Shown: positions 34,834-48,010 of the stretch, one piece after another
Layout: each line of letters opens with the position of its first letter
Numbering within the stretch: position 1 is the first letter of the stretch
NCBI GenBank assembly: GCA_039566865.1
Contig: CM076962.1
Location: forward strand, 6,380,743-6,444,742
Source: Aurelia coerulea
Taxonomy: Eukaryota; Cnidaria; Scyphozoa; Semaeostomeae; Ulmaridae
DNA: 64,000 bases
Direction of reading: 5' to 3'
The notes under the pieces: generated by a model
The model's input: only the letters and a program-made list of their open reading frames with translations
What the model was told of the DNA's origin: nothing
Database searches by the model: none
Translations under genes and position numbers: made by a program

Positions 34834-35853
34834 GGGTAGGGTGGGGGTAATGTGGGTCTAAAATGAGCAAAATCTCAAAATGGATAGCTGGTAAAACGAG
34901 ACTAAAATGCAAAGCATTTCAAAAGTTTCGTTTAATTGACATTCAGTGCTTCTTCTTTCTTGGGGAAAAATCTCAGCTGTGACAAAGGCAGTTAAATATT
35001 TTAAAAAAATTTTCTCTTTTGGCAACTAAAATAGGCCCACTTTTTTCGACGAGCGGGAAAAGTGGGTCTATTTTCAAATCTTGTAAAAAATCGGCATATG
35101 AAAGGATAAATTATTACAAAAATCAACGGACTTACATTTCCCAACTATTCTCTATTCTATAAAATCACAGTCTTTGCCTTTTATCGCAAGCAATCCCGTT
35201 CCTGCGACGAAAATAAAACTACGGTCGTTATGCTGTGATCCACCATCGTTGCGACTTGCAAGTCAGTGATCGAATTTGATAATAACAGTCAAATAAAGAT
35301 GTTTGCAGTATGTTCACCCCAATTTACTGGTTACAAGACAGCAACTGCGGTAATAGGAAACCCGTTTTCGCATTTTAGACTGAAAACAACGTGGCAAGAT
35401 GAATACAAGTGCGAAAATTTTAAGCAATTCAAGGCTTCGTTGAATTTGAATTATAGCTCAATTCTCAGTAGACCCACATTACCCCACCTGCTAAAAAAAT
35501 AAAAATAAAAAGAACGATCGCGTCAATGACTTCAAAATAAACGTTATTTCATTTGTAACAGAACAAACTCTTACCTCATGGTCATTAAATTGACCAGAAA
35601 AGCAAAACAACAGTGGCAGGAGAAAGTTTTTCTGGGCTTAGAAATTCTTGCACAATAGGCCGTTCAATAAAGTTATTTTATAAAACGAGTGGAGATACAT
35701 CTGAGACGAATGTTTTATTTAAAATAGCAGTTTATTATGCAGACATTAAAAGAAAAATAGCCAGCCATTCTTCCATTTAACGAGGAAGGATATTTCTAGC
35801 GAAAAGCTCAGTAGACCCACTTTACCCCGTAGACCCACATTACCCCACCCTAC
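34834..35853. mobile_element. TIR element, GGGTAGGGTGGGG type (about 1 kb)
   Basis: Left end GGGTAGGGTGGGGGTAATGT continuing GGGTCTA; right end TAGACCCACATTACCCCACC followed by CTACCC. Extra copies of the right-end motif lie inside at about 35469-35490 and 35812-35828, which suggests nested or serial ends. Two weak open frames inside show no domain. No clear target duplication. Confidence 0.65.
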
Positions 35854-36459
35854 CCGACCCAAGGAAAAGGTATAGTTTGCACAACACCGCTTACTTTTGT
35901 GTAGTGCGTGCTTCAGCATTATTACGCAATAGTGACAACAAAGAAAACGTATTGTTGTAGCAGCCAACAAAATCACTTTCCCGGGAAACGAGGAAGCAAT
36001 CAGATTTGAGAACGGTCATCATGTGATTAAATCTCAGGTTTCACTTTGTTCTCCAGACAAACTTCATTAGCAACACAATTAGTATAGGAAAATACTAGGA
36101 ATCCGTGACCAATTTCAGCAGACCTTGTTTTGAAGGTGTTTTCTATATCAGAAAAATGTGCTGAACAAAATGGGCTGGGGGGACCCTCTCAACAATTTGA
36201 GCGTTTTTGGCCAGGGGGTAATGTCTGAAATGGGCCTAATTTTCTCAAAACATCAGCATAATAATCGACTCTAGACTGTAAAAAAGCACAAAATTGATAT
36301 GAAATGAAGCAATCCAAGGGCCAACACCTATGAGATATCATCCCTTGGCCAAAATACCCTTTTAATGGCATTTTGACACAAATTACACGGGACACGGGGG
36401 TGTTATACCTCAACATCCATTATTTCAATTATCATTGTTATGTTGCACTAACCTATACT
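35854..36459. other. Unassigned stretch
   Basis: No gene or repeat family recognised. The right 9 bp (36451-36459) are the target duplication of the next element. Confidence 0.4.
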
Positions 36460-38135
36460 AGCATATGAGTCAAATCTTTCAATAGGGCACAGGGAAACCC
36501 GCAAATCTTCCAATTTCACGCTTATAAGCCAATGATATCGTTGTATTCCGATAACATGACTGAAAATAAGGCTTTCAAGATAAATTTTCGAGTACCTTCA
36601 CGAAAATAAAAATGGATATTCGAGTAATAAAGATACAGAGCTGGTTTTACCACGAGTCGATTCGAGAGGCCTCACTCCACATTTGTTTTTCTGCATATGG
36701 TTAAAATCTCGTCAGGGATCGGCGTTACATCAAATTTCATTCCTTCGAAAATTGGCCTATGTTCAAGAATTCTTCAGGAACGCTACAAATATGATATAGC
36801 TTTCAAAATTTCACAGGTTACGTGAATTATGTCCAGGAATAATATAAAAATATTTGTTTGTGTGATTTTTGGAAATCCTAGACGAATTAAAGCTATTTGC
36901 TGCGAAGAAAGCTAATGGGCCTACCTTCACCCGCAGCAAAATCCCAGTAATCGGCATTAAATCACTCTTTTTCGTAATAACAACCAGCGGATACATTAAC
37001 GAATAACTTCACCACAAATCCAATTTCTTTCTGCCATTTTATCATTGATAATTTCGATAAAATGTGACAAGACTTTACAGCCTCTGCAGCAAACCGTCCA
37101 ACTACCGTCGATTCAAAGTTTTCTTGTTGCAAACACCAGGAAAGCTTGCATAAAACAAAAGGTTGTGCAAGGCTCAGGTCTCCCATATGACACAGCAAAT
37201 TGTTACCTTTGATAATAGATTATACACCTTTGATAATAGATTACAGGGGAAATTTCTTTAGACAAATTATGTACTTCTCCGATGTGACAAAGAAATTTGC
37301 AATATTTGAGAAATGTTGTAATTTTTCTTTATTTTGCAACGATAGAATGCCTCCAGGAGTGTGCAATCTATTCTCAAAGATGTCATTTTGCTGTGTCATA
37401 TGGGAGACCTAAGTCTTGCAAAACCTTTTGTTTTATGAAGTCTTGCAAGACTTCCAACGTGTTTACAACAAGAAAACTTTGAATCGACGGTAGTTGGACT
37501 GTTTGCTGCAGAGGCTGTAAAGTCTTGTCACATTTCATCGAAATTATCGATGATAGAATGGTGGAAAGAAATTGGATTTGTGGTGAAGTTATTCGTTAAT
37601 GTATCCTCTGGTAATTGTTGCGAAAAAGAGTGATTTAATGCCGATTACTGGGATTCTGCTGCGGGTGAAGGTAGGCCCATTAGCTTTCTTCGCAGAAAAT
37701 AGCTTCAATTCGTCTACGATTTTCGAAAATCACACAAACAAATATTTTCATGTTATCCCTGGATATAATTCACGTAACATGTGAAATTTTGAAAGCTATA
37801 TCTTATTTGTAGCGTTCCTGAAAAATTCTTTAACATAGGCCAATTTTCGAAGGAATGAAATTCGATGTAACGCCGATCTCTGACGAGATTTTAACCAAAT
37901 GCGGATAAACAAATGTGGAGTGAGGCCTCTCGAATCGATTCGTGGTAAAACTAGCTCTGTATCTTTATTACTCGAATATCCATTTTTATTTTCGTGAAGG
38001 TACTCGAAAACTTATCTCGAAAGCCTTATTTTCAGTCATGTGATCGGAATACGACGATATCATTGGCTTATAAGCGTGAAATTGGAAGATTTGCGGGTTT
38101 CCCTGTGCCCTATTGAAAGATTTGACTCATATGCT
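36460..38135. mobile_element. Giant palindromic foldback element (1.68 kb) with 9-bp target duplication
   Basis: The arms of roughly 750-800 bp pair from the tips AGCATATGAGTCAAATC / GATTTGACTCATATGCT to a centre near 37,220. ACCTATACT flanks it at 36451-36459 and 38136-38144. A 9-bp duplication with very long inverted ends suits a Mutator-like foldback, by inference. There is no transposase; the short mirrored open frames in each arm (36811-36996 minus, 37599-37784 plus) are the same sequence read twice. Confidence 0.8.
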
Positions 38136-38155
38136 ACCTATACTATGGCAATTAG

Positions 38156-39126
38156 CATAGGAATCATTCGTCGTACATAGCCGATTGCTCGTGGCCCATG
38201 GTCGAAACCGCCAAAGCCTCATTTTCACGGACCAATCAGACGGCTAAAAAGCGAGGGATACAAAAAAAAACCGCGAAGATTTTCCTAAATTTTACATACC
38301 TTCATAAAACGCAACCAGGACGAAAAACTGCGTGATATTTCCCGAATTTTTTTAAAGCAATCTACTCTCCAGATGTTTGGGAGTAAAAGTTTGGATGCCG
38401 GTTAAAATATCTCCAGGATTGGTGGAGTTATGGCCACAAACAAACCGACAAGGCACTGAACCTTGAACAATATATATTCTGGCCGGGAGACAATAGTAAT
38501 AACAATAGTGATTGTTGTAAGAACGACCCGAAACGCCACAATCTGTGTTTTCCATTGTTCTTGCTATTGTCTTTCGCTAAATTTTCTTTTATTGAAGATT
38601 CAATGCCCCTACGGTTTCTATGTGAATTGAAAAAGTCTACAAAGGCTTGTTCGCGTATTCCAAGTCATTTGGCAATACTCTAGGGAAGTTTCTGTATTGT
38701 ACTACTTTTTACATTCATGGCAAATGTTTGCTCGTTGCGAAATAACTTATAAAATTCAAAAGAGGTTTTATCAAGAGGCTTTATCACCTGAATTGAAGTG
38801 GCGTAAACAGGTCTCGACAAGCCTTCGCCGATTTTGTCTATTGGAGAGGCAATAACTCCGCCAATCCTGAAGATATTTTAGCCGGCATCCAAACTTTTAC
38901 TCCCAAACATCTGGAGAGTAGAAAGCTTTAAAAAAATTCGAGAAATCTCAAGCAGTTTTTTGTCCTGGTTGCGTTTTATGAAGGTAGGTAAAATTTAGGA
39001 AAATCTTCACGGGTTTCTTTGTCTCCTTCGCTTTTTAGCCGTCTGATTGGTCCGTGAAAATGAGGTTTTGGTGGTTTCGACCATGGGCCACGAGCAATCG
39101 GCTATGTACGACGAATGATTCCTATG
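38156..39126. mobile_element. Second palindromic foldback element (971 bp)
   Basis: Tips CATAGGAATCATTCG / CGAATGATTCCTATG, with arms pairing to a centre near 38,640 (for example GGAGTAAAAGTTTGGATGCC opposite its complement). CTATGGCAATTAG occurs at 38143-38155 and 39127-39139, a 13-bp direct repeat. It lies beside the previous palindrome and overlaps its target duplication by two bases. Confidence 0.8.
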
Positions 39127-39139
39127 CTATGGCAATTAG

Positions 39140-39831
39140 ATACCGTTGAAATACGTTGTTTTACACCCTGAAAAGGAGGGACTAAAAGTCTGGATTTTAA
39201 AATCTAGCCAAATGCTACTTTCAGAAACTTGGTAACTCTTACCCATTCCCCTTCGAAGAGTTTCTCTCTTGATGGGTTACTTGTAAAGATAAATTCATAA
39301 TGGATAGGTAGAATAGTATCGCCCATTATTACCAATCGTCTATCAGCGCGACTTCTCTAAAGTATTGAAGGTCATAGGCATCAATCAAATTGCCAAAATT
39401 GCATTAAGCCTGGTACACGGTAGGTATTTTTGCAATCACTTGAGTCCCTGTGGTCGTTAAACCAACTATTCAAAAGACTCCAAAGACTTGTGAACGACAA
39501 AACTCCGTCACTGGGGTCGGTAGGGTTGTTGAGGAGTTTGTTTGCCATTTATATACAGTTGTTTGTATGTCTTGGGTCATTTTGAATGATTGTCCCAGCA
39601 ATTTCAATGACTTCAGAGATCTAATGCGAACCAGGCTTTACAGTACTTTACTTATGCCACTGTTTTCAATTTGGAAACGTTTCATCGTTATAGCGCTGTT
39701 GCAGATGAGGATGAAATCATTACTGGTTGCCAGAGCATGTATAAACCATCCCACTTCAAGCAAATCTGCCAATAAAATCACCGCTTTTTAGCCCCTTGAT
39801 ACAAAATTGGTTGTTTGACGCAAGTGTTGTT
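39140..39831. other. Unassigned stretch
   Basis: A 113-codon plus-strand frame (39450-39791) has no recognisable domain and no splice context that I trust. Nothing else seen. Confidence 0.35.
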
Positions 39832-42482
39832 TAACGCCAGCGGTTCCTGCACTATCAAGTAGATTATCAAGACAGATTAACTATGAATAAGAGGCGCTGA
39901 GTGGCAGTATTTGGGTCGTATCGACTAATTAACTTTGAATACAACAATGAAGGAAATGCAATTCCTTTTCATTAATTTGAATGCTACAAATAACTTCATT
40001 GTTCTGAAAATGGTTGACTTTCAATGAGTGGTATTTTAGAGTCATGTTTGGTAATTCACAGTTTGAACTCTGAACTTGAAGATGAAATGGTTGATAAGAT
40101 GGGGCTTTTGTTGTTTTCAACCTCTGAATTGTTACTATTAATCTGCCACCATCTTGTATGGTGGCCTTACCGCTACTTCTTGACACTTTCACACATTGCT
40201 TTGACAAGACATACACTGCCGTTGGCTTACTGACGCCCCAGACACTGGACTTTGTTTGGTAGTGATTATTGTAGAACTTCACCTCCTTTTGACTTTATGA
40301 TTTGCTGGTCAGCAATTTATTTCTTCAATGGATAGCACAGTAACAAGATTGGCGATTCTCCTAAAAGGAACTACCAACCCAGTAACGTTTTAAACTACGA
40401 CATAAACCACGATAATATACGATATTGTAAATCCTATAACGACTTTCAACGATTTTTTCGATAGCTGTCTCTTTTCGGACACCCTTCCCCGCTTGGGGAT
40501 ACTTTGGAGGCTTCTCCAGAAATTTATAAATATACCATATATATCCACATATGGTTTTTGATTTTTTGTTTTTGGACGCGCCTCGCCGCTTCGCCGCTTG
40601 GGGATATTTTTTTTTTTTTTTTTCTTTTAGGAGGCTTCTCCTGTTATTTATAATACACCATGTATATCAACATATCAACTTTCAAACACTTTTTGTTTTT
40701 GTTTTTGGATGCGCTTCGCCACTTGGGGATTTTATTTATTTTTTTTCTTTCTTTTGGAGGCTTCTCCTGTTATTTATAAATGCACCATGTATCTCAACAT
40801 ATCAGGTGTATCGCTGTAAATTTATATATCTTTAATTTTGACGTATTCCGCTCTTTTTATTGTAAATTTTGTAGTATATAATTCTTTAATTTTGTAAGTA
40901 ATTTTTTGCAGGGCCAATTGTAAAACAGTATTTATACTGAATTTGTGCCCTGGGTAAACAATTTTAAAATGAAATGAAAAAATGAAATGAAATCAACATA
41001 TCAACTTTCAATCACTTTTGTTTTTGATTTTTGTTTTTGGACGCGCTTCGCCGCTTGGGGATTTTGTTTTAATTATAAATACACCATGTATATCAACATA
41101 TCAACTTTCAATCACTTTTTGTTTTGTTTTTGTTTTTGGACGCGCTTCGCCGCTTGGGGATTTTATTTTATTTATAAATACACCATGTATATCAACATAT
41201 CAACTTTCAATCACTTTTTGTTTTGTTTTTGTTTTTGGACGCGCTTCGCCGCTTGGGGATTTTATTTTAATTATAAATACACCATGTATATCAACATATC
41301 AACTTTCAATCACTTTTTGTTTTGTTTTTGTTTTTGGACGCGCTTCGCCGCTTGGGGATTTTATTTTATTTATAAATACACCATGTATATCAACATATCA
41401 ACTTTCAATCACTTTTTGTTTTGTTTTTGTTTTTGGACGCGCTTCGCCGCTTGGGGATTTTATTTTATTTATAAATACACCATGTATATCAACATATCAA
41501 CTTTCAATCACTTCTTGTTTTTTATTTTTGGACGCGCTTCGCTGCTTGGGGATTTTTTGGAGGCTTCTCCTTTTATTTGTAAATATATCATGTATAACCA
41601 TATAACAACTTTTCATCACTATTTTGAGGGCTTCCTCTTTTTGGATGCGCTTCCCCACTTGGGGATTTCTGGAGACTTCCCCAGTAATTTATAATACACC
41701 ATATAATCACATAAAACCTTCCATCACTTTTTTGAGGGCTTCCTCTTTTTGGACGCGCTCTGCTGCTGGGGGGGGGGGGGGGGGGGTTATGGAGGCTTCT
41801 CCACTTATTCATAAATACACATAAATACATAAATAAATACACCATATATACTCACATAAAAATCTTTCACATACTCTTTTTCGGACACGCTTTGCTGCTG
41901 GGGGATTTTTAGGAGGCTTTTCTGGTTATTTCTAACTACACTATGTATACTCACAAGAAACTTTCAATACTTTTTTTTTTTTTTTTGAGAGCCTTCTTGC
42001 TTTTGGGAAGTGGCCTGGTTGAGAATATCTAGGAGGGGATATACAAAGTAACCAAAACTTACTGATGAGGCTTTGGGACAAAATCTGACTCATTTCGCCA
42101 CAAATGGGGCCCATTTCCTATATGTTGACGTTTGTAATTCTTAAGGATAAGTTAACTGAAGGGTCATTGTACAATTACAACTAACTGCGATACGACCATG
42201 TATGGGGCAGCAACTAACCTTCCAGACTTGCTGAAAAGGCCAGATGCTGCCCAATGGTTTACTACCTACAATTTAAAACAAAAATAAAAATAATAAAAAG
42301 GGGTGGGTGGGATAGGGTTGACAAGATGATATCAATTCTGTGTGGAAAATATCACTTCACTTTCACTGCTATAACAAACATGTGGAGCACGCCCTAAAGG
42401 TGTAGAGGACTGGGAGCTAATGGGAGGCATTCGTGCGTCACCTTGTCGTTAAAATACATTTACGCTAGCGTAAATGTTTCAT
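39832..42482 (+). mobile_element. Helentron-like (DINE-like) non-autonomous unit 1
   Basis: Begins TAACGCCAGCGG after a T and ends with a 10-bp stem (ACATTTACGC / GCGTAAATGT, 42456-42477) plus TTCAT, followed by T. The first ~340 bp (39832-40173) recur at 42483-42825 and the last 165 bp (42318-42482) at 44745-44909. The core is a 99-bp minisatellite. A 3' hairpin, T/T boundaries and a tandem-repeat core match Helentron-associated elements. Orientation is set by the hairpin; there is no helicase. Confidence 0.55.
40550..41960. repeat. 99-bp minisatellite
   Basis: About six well-conserved units (41041, 41140, 41239, 41338, 41437, 41532) containing GGACGCGCTTCGCCGCTTGG and TATAAATACACCATGTATAT, with more diverged units on both sides (GGAGGCTTCTCC). 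Because 99 is divisible by 3, two frames stay open for up to 235 codons without being a gene. Confidence 0.9.
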
Positions 42483-44909
42483 TAACGCCAGCGGTTCCTG
42501 CACTATCAAGTAGATTATCAAGACAGATTAACTATGAATAAGAGGCGCTGAGTGGCAGTATTTGGGTCGTATCGACTAATTAACTTTAAATACAACAATG
42601 AAGGAAACGCAATTCCTTTTCATTAATTTGAATGCTACAAATAACTTCATTGTTCTGAAAATGGTTGACTTTCAATGAGTGGTATTTTTAGAGTCATGTT
42701 TGGTAATTCACAGTTTGAACTCTGGACTTGAAGATGAAATGGTTGATAAGATGGGGCTTTTGTTGTTTTCAACCTCTGAATTGTTACTATTAATCTGCCA
42801 CCATCTTGTATGGTGGCCTTACCGCCAAGATACGCCCAAAACTACCACCCTGCGCTGCTTAGATTAACAAGAGAGTTAGGGTAGCCCAGGATATCTCCCT
42901 TGCAGACCCTGTACGTGTAGCTATTTACATACATATTTGTAGCCTGTTGTAACAATGAAACTTTGAAATGTGTATTTTTTGAGGGGTTTTTGTTGTTGTT
43001 ATAAAATTTTTGATAAGGGGGGGGGTGGGCATGGTTAAACCGGGATTATTAACCTGCAATAAATCTGGTTAAGCCTGGAAGGAAAATGGTTAGATATGAC
43101 AAAAAAGGGGGGGGCAGGAATTTGTAGCCTCTCAGTGACAAAATTGAATTGAAATTGAAATTGAAATGCCACCGGAAGAGAATGACATAAGCTGAGCTTG
43201 GACATGGTTGCGGGCATGCCTTTACAACAAATAGATTCAAGTTGGGCACCCTCATTTTTGGGAGTGCTTTAATGTGCTTAATTAATTGCTGTTTACTTTC
43301 TCACAGGGTCTAAACTTCGTAATTCTATTACTGGTAGCCTTGTTTTAATACCATATAAGTGGGAGTGGTGGCGCTTGTTCATTTGAGTACAAGGGCTTTG
43401 CAAGGTGGTGAACAAGCCTTATTCATTCTTGAGCAAAGTAGTGATTTTTATTCTGACACTTAACTTAATTTTACTGCATAGGGCCAAAAACTATTACAGA
43501 TGTTGAACCATGGCTAGCATGTACCTTGTTACTCATACATACTTTAAATTCTAATTCTGTGTTGATGCCAGCACAGGGACCTTAGCATACTATCCGCCCT
43601 TTGATTTCTTTACCATCAAGGGACTTTTACATAATATACCTTGTTTCTAACATACGTAGTAACTACCTAATTACTAATTCTGTGCTGATGCCAGCCCAGG
43701 GACCTTAGCATACTATCTGCCCTTTGACTGCTTTACCAACAAGGGACTTTTACATAAGATACATTGTTTCTAATATACGTACTTAATTACTAATTCTGTG
43801 CTGATGCCAGCAAAGGGACCTTAGCATACAATCTGCACTTTGACTTCTTTACCATCAAGGGACTTTTACATAATATACCTTGTTTCTAATATACGTACTT
43901 AATTACTAACTCTGTGCTGATGCCAGCCCAGGGACCTTAACATACTATCTGCCCGTTGACTGATTTACCATCAAGGGACTTTTACCTAATATACCTTGTT
44001 TCTAATATACATAATTAACTACTAATTATGTGCTGATGCCAGCCCAGGGACCTTAACATACTATCTGCCCTCTGACAGCATACCATCAAGGGACTTTTAC
44101 ATACGATGTGCCCTTTGTCTGCTTAAACGCAAGCACAGGGACTTTTACATACTAACTGCTGCCCTTTGACTGCTTGTGCAATCATGCGGATGGGCCTTGG
44201 CACGCGGACTGCCTGATAAGGGGCAGGTCGTCAGCTTTTTTCTTGCTAGATTAGAGGTACTAGCTCCAGCTGCACAAACTGAAAACATTACAGATGCCCT
44301 TTGGCTGCTTTTCAATTTCATCACAACATGTATGTTTGTAATAATCTTTAATACACAATAACTTTTCCACCTATTCAAGAGCTGGTTGGCAGCTTTGTTT
44401 GGAACACTTGATTTGTGTCTTGACATTGAAGGATCCTGTTCGTCAACGACTTGCATGGAATACCCATGATTATTCATTGGGCTTCCTTTACAGAGTATCA
44501 GATAAGTGTTAGCTGAATTCAAGCAACAAACCTTCCTTCCAGCGCAATGAATCCATAAGCCAAACCTTTTAACCTTCGATCTTGTCTTGTTTCATTGTCA
44601 CATTTCATTTAGGCCTTCTTCTTCCAACTGAATTTATCAGACGATCTATTGATTGAATTTCACAATGATTGAAGTTCTACTGATGTAAGTTGGCCTGCCA
44701 GTTTGTAAGTTGGTTTATACTTCATAGTCCGCTATGGTTTGATATTGACAAGATGATATCAATTCTGTGTGGAAAATATCACTTCACTTTCACTGCTATA
44801 ACAAACATGTGGAGCACGCCCTAAAGGTGTAGAGGACTGGGAGCTAATGGGAGGCATTCGTGCGTCACCTTGTCGTTAAAATACATTTACGCGAGCGTAA
44901 ATGTTTCAT
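42483..44909 (+). mobile_element. Helentron-like unit 2, head-to-tail with unit 1
   Basis: Shares its first 340 bp and last 165 bp with unit 1 but has a different core: a 116-bp minisatellite. Its 3' hairpin (44883-44904) has the same 10-bp stem with loop GA. It starts at the base after unit 1 ends. Confidence 0.55.
43550..44165. repeat. 116-bp minisatellite
   Basis: About five units with TGATGCCAGCCCAGGGACCT at spacings of 123, 116, 116 and 116 bp, and CAAGGGACTTTTACATA within each. It decays towards 44165. Confidence 0.9.
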
Positions 44910-45842
44910 TTACTCTCACGAAAGTTGAAATGGATGCTGAATTACTGCAGTTCCTAAATCTTTTGATAAATCGGTTTGTAGCATGTTCCTACAGAGTACT
45001 TTTTATTATATGTACAGACACGTATCTTATTTAGGGCATGAGCTGCATTCATCTGGTCGAAGAATATTGATCTTTGTTAAAATATCGATAGAATCACTAC
45101 GAATATGATGCAGCAATAAGAGAACAATAGAGAACAATACATCTAATTAATGTTTGTGACGTAACCATTGTTTTTTCAAAAGTATTGGGAAGGCTTAAGC
45201 CCCCCTGCCCCCTCCACTTCCTAGGGGCCTGGCATTCTCCCTAAGCTTGATTTAGGCATCCTCTCTCAGATGATTTAGGGTAAACTCTTTTTCTTTTACT
45301 GTAAAGTTTTAACAATATTGTAAATAGGATTTTAGGTTGTAAAGTAGGGCGTGGCAATAGTTTTTAATGTAATGATTTGGAAATTTAGTTCTGTGATTTG
45401 GTTAATTCGTAATTCATTTTATGAGAGGGCCCGTTGAAAGCCAGCACTTGTGCTGAAGGGCTAGCTAGCTAAATATATATCAAATATGACACACACATGC
45501 AGCAGAGGTTTGTCATAAGAAACTGTCAGAAGTACTGAAAGTTTTTCAAAATTATCAGATTTTGAGTATCCAAGAGTTTCTTACGAGTTTCTCAAAGTTT
45601 TACAATGATCTTCATGTTGCCTGTGCCCAAGTAATAACTTCAAAGCAAGTTTTTGAAGCCTTTCCTAATTTTCAGAATTCACTCAAGTACCTATGGGGTA
45701 ATATGATGCAGGAAACAAGTGAAAATGTAGTAAAAATATGCAACTGATTTTGTGATGATCTGACAGTTTTGAGTTTCTTACTGTTTATGTGGTTTCTTTA
45801 AAAAATGCCTGTACCTGTACCTGTAAACCAACTGAAGTTTGA
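44910..45842. other. Unassigned stretch
   Basis: AT-rich with no recognised gene, repeat or RNA. The open frame at 45562-45747 has no motif. Confidence 0.4.
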
Positions 45843-45849
45843 GTGGGGG

Positions 45850-46855
45850 GGGGGGTAAAAACTCAATATGATAATTACTTAAACGATGAACTGACCAAGC
45901 TAAAGGAGTGGCTACAAGGCAAGAAACTTTCATTGAATGTGGTTAAAACACAGGCTCTTGTGTTTGGATCATCACCAAATATTCGCAAGATCGAAAACCA
46001 TCCTGATGTTCAGCCATCTTTTGAGATAGATAATCTACCTATTGAGATTGTAAAGGATATCAAATATCTTGGGGTTCAAATAGACAATCGTCTTAATTGG
46101 GACAAACATATACAGAAAACCAGGAACAAAGCTATTCAAGCTCTTGGCCTTATTAAGTACTCCAAAAGGTTTCTGAAGCCTGCCATACTTAAGGATATGT
46201 ACAGAGGCCTTGTTGAGCCACATTTAAGTTATTGTTGCTCTGTGTGGGGCTGCTGCAGTGACACTAACATTAGCAGGCTGCAAAAGGTACAAAATAGGGC
46301 AGCCAGAATTGTAACGAATAGCAAATATGATACATCCGCAATGCCTCTGATCAACGGTCTTGGATGGGCAACAGTCAAGCAGCTTATCTTCAAAGAATCA
46401 GCTTCGCTTATGTACAAGTCCTTAAATTCGTTGGCTCCAGACTATTTGTCCACGTTGTTCACAAGATGCTCCGACAGTAATGAACGAAATCTGCGATCGA
46501 CAGATCTGAATCTGAAAATACCATTACTTAAAGCAAAAAACAGGTCAGAAATCTTTCTGCTACAGAGGAACCACCCTTTGGAACAGCCTGGATAAAGTTA
46601 GTAAATCAGCTTCCTCTCTTGGTGCTTTCAAAAATCTGATCTGATAAGTCGCATTACGTGCTTTCCCTCGTATAATAATTCATTCACCGTTTATTAACTG
46701 TATTAAACTGTAAATTATTGGCTTTTGTAAATATATAAAATTATTGTAACTAGTTTTCCTTTTGCAGCTTAGGTTTTTTTTTCACAGGTCAGTTTGAAAA
46801 CCAGATATATTCTGAAACTTTTTAATCTGTATGAATATTTTAAATGATGATGATG
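45850..46855 (+). pseudogene. 3' half of a non-LTR retrotransposon (post-RT region)
   Basis: Frame 45880-46595: LKEWLQGKKLSLNVVKTQAL, IKYLGVQIDNRLNWDKHI, VEPHLSYCCSVWGCCSD, LQKVQNRAARIVTNSKYD. This is the RT thumb and C-terminal region of an APE-type element. It is 5'-truncated before the active site and preceded by a G-run. The frame ends with a shift near 46590; the 3' UTR ends in GATGATGATG at about 46855. Confidence 0.85.
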
Positions 46856-48010
46856 ACTGCACATGATACTGAAGATCCTTTCTTGTGGCTTTCAAATATG
46901 ATTTAAAAAATTTTTCCAAACTATGCTTGATTATTTCAATTATTTCCTCACATACCAACTCCTATATTTTGATGAAAACATATTTTTTTCACTCCAACAA
47001 TCTGTTTTAAGAAAAATGATTTGGTTAGAGTAGCATTTTAGAAAGAAGGATTTAAATAAAAGAGTCCTAAATTTTCGCATCAAAGACATCCAGAAAGTCA
47101 AAGAAGCTGTTGGTAAACAAACTTCTCCCAAAATTTAAGAAAATTGGTAACAACCATGGAACTAGTTTCTTGATAACAATTCGTAGCAACTGTCACATAA
47201 ATGCAAAAAGAATCATTGCAGTATCTCAAAGGCCAGATAGACAATTTGCTGCAAAATGGAGTTCAAAATGGTTTCTTACTGAGCGAACTTTTGATTATTA
47301 AATTAAATTGCACAACATACCACGCCAATGGGAACACCAGAAGAAACACACACACTGAGCCATGCCAATAAGCTGATCCTGCAGAAATTGCTCCAACATG
47401 AGACTTTCGAGAGGAGAACACTTTGAAAACAGTGACGAACTGACAAGATTTGTTTTAAATCACCTCCTGACTTCTGTCGAAGGCTCTCGATGACAATGCA
47501 GTATATCGACGAACATAACAGTTTCAAAATGAACCTCTGACAGCAAAGCAAAGCACAACATGGTTTGCCAAAGAGCAAGCTCATCCTAAAGCCTTCGTTT
47601 TGCATCAATTTCAGCTACAGCATGCCTCTAAAACGACGTACTTCGACAAAATCCTTCCTCCGCAGCTTCGGCGACTTGGTCGGCCATTTTCAAATCTTCG
47701 CGCGAAGCCTTGGAGACTCCGGACCACAGCAAGTTGGGTGGTCAATTTTTTGCGATCATAACGTGAAAATGTCGTTACACGAATTTTTAACCAATCAAAT
47801 CGCGCAAAAACCGCAAAAAACCGAAAATACGCAATTTGATTGACGGCTCAAAAAGTTGAGCAGAATTCAAAAATTAGTCTCAAAACAATGTATGGATGAT
47901 TATGAGTCTAAGTTTTAGCGGAATGACTATAACAGTAAAAAATAATTCAATTCAATGCAGCAAAACTTAGACGAATATCATCAGTCTACATTGGAGTAGG
48001 AAATAGTCAT
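46856..48010. other. Unassigned stretch
   Basis: Small open frames on both strands show no domain, including one at 47565-47843. I see no repeat structure. Confidence 0.4.

Noticed and set aside
39450..39791. 113-codon frame
   Set aside because: Composition resembles neighbouring non-coding DNA and no family is recognisable.
40987..41694. 235- and 195-codon overlapping open frames
   Set aside because: They arise because the minisatellite unit is 99 bp (33 codons), keeping two frames open; no domain, and the units are non-coding.
47565..47843. 92-codon frame starting PKSKLILKPSF
   Set aside because: Low-information sequence without a domain; the region looks intergenic.
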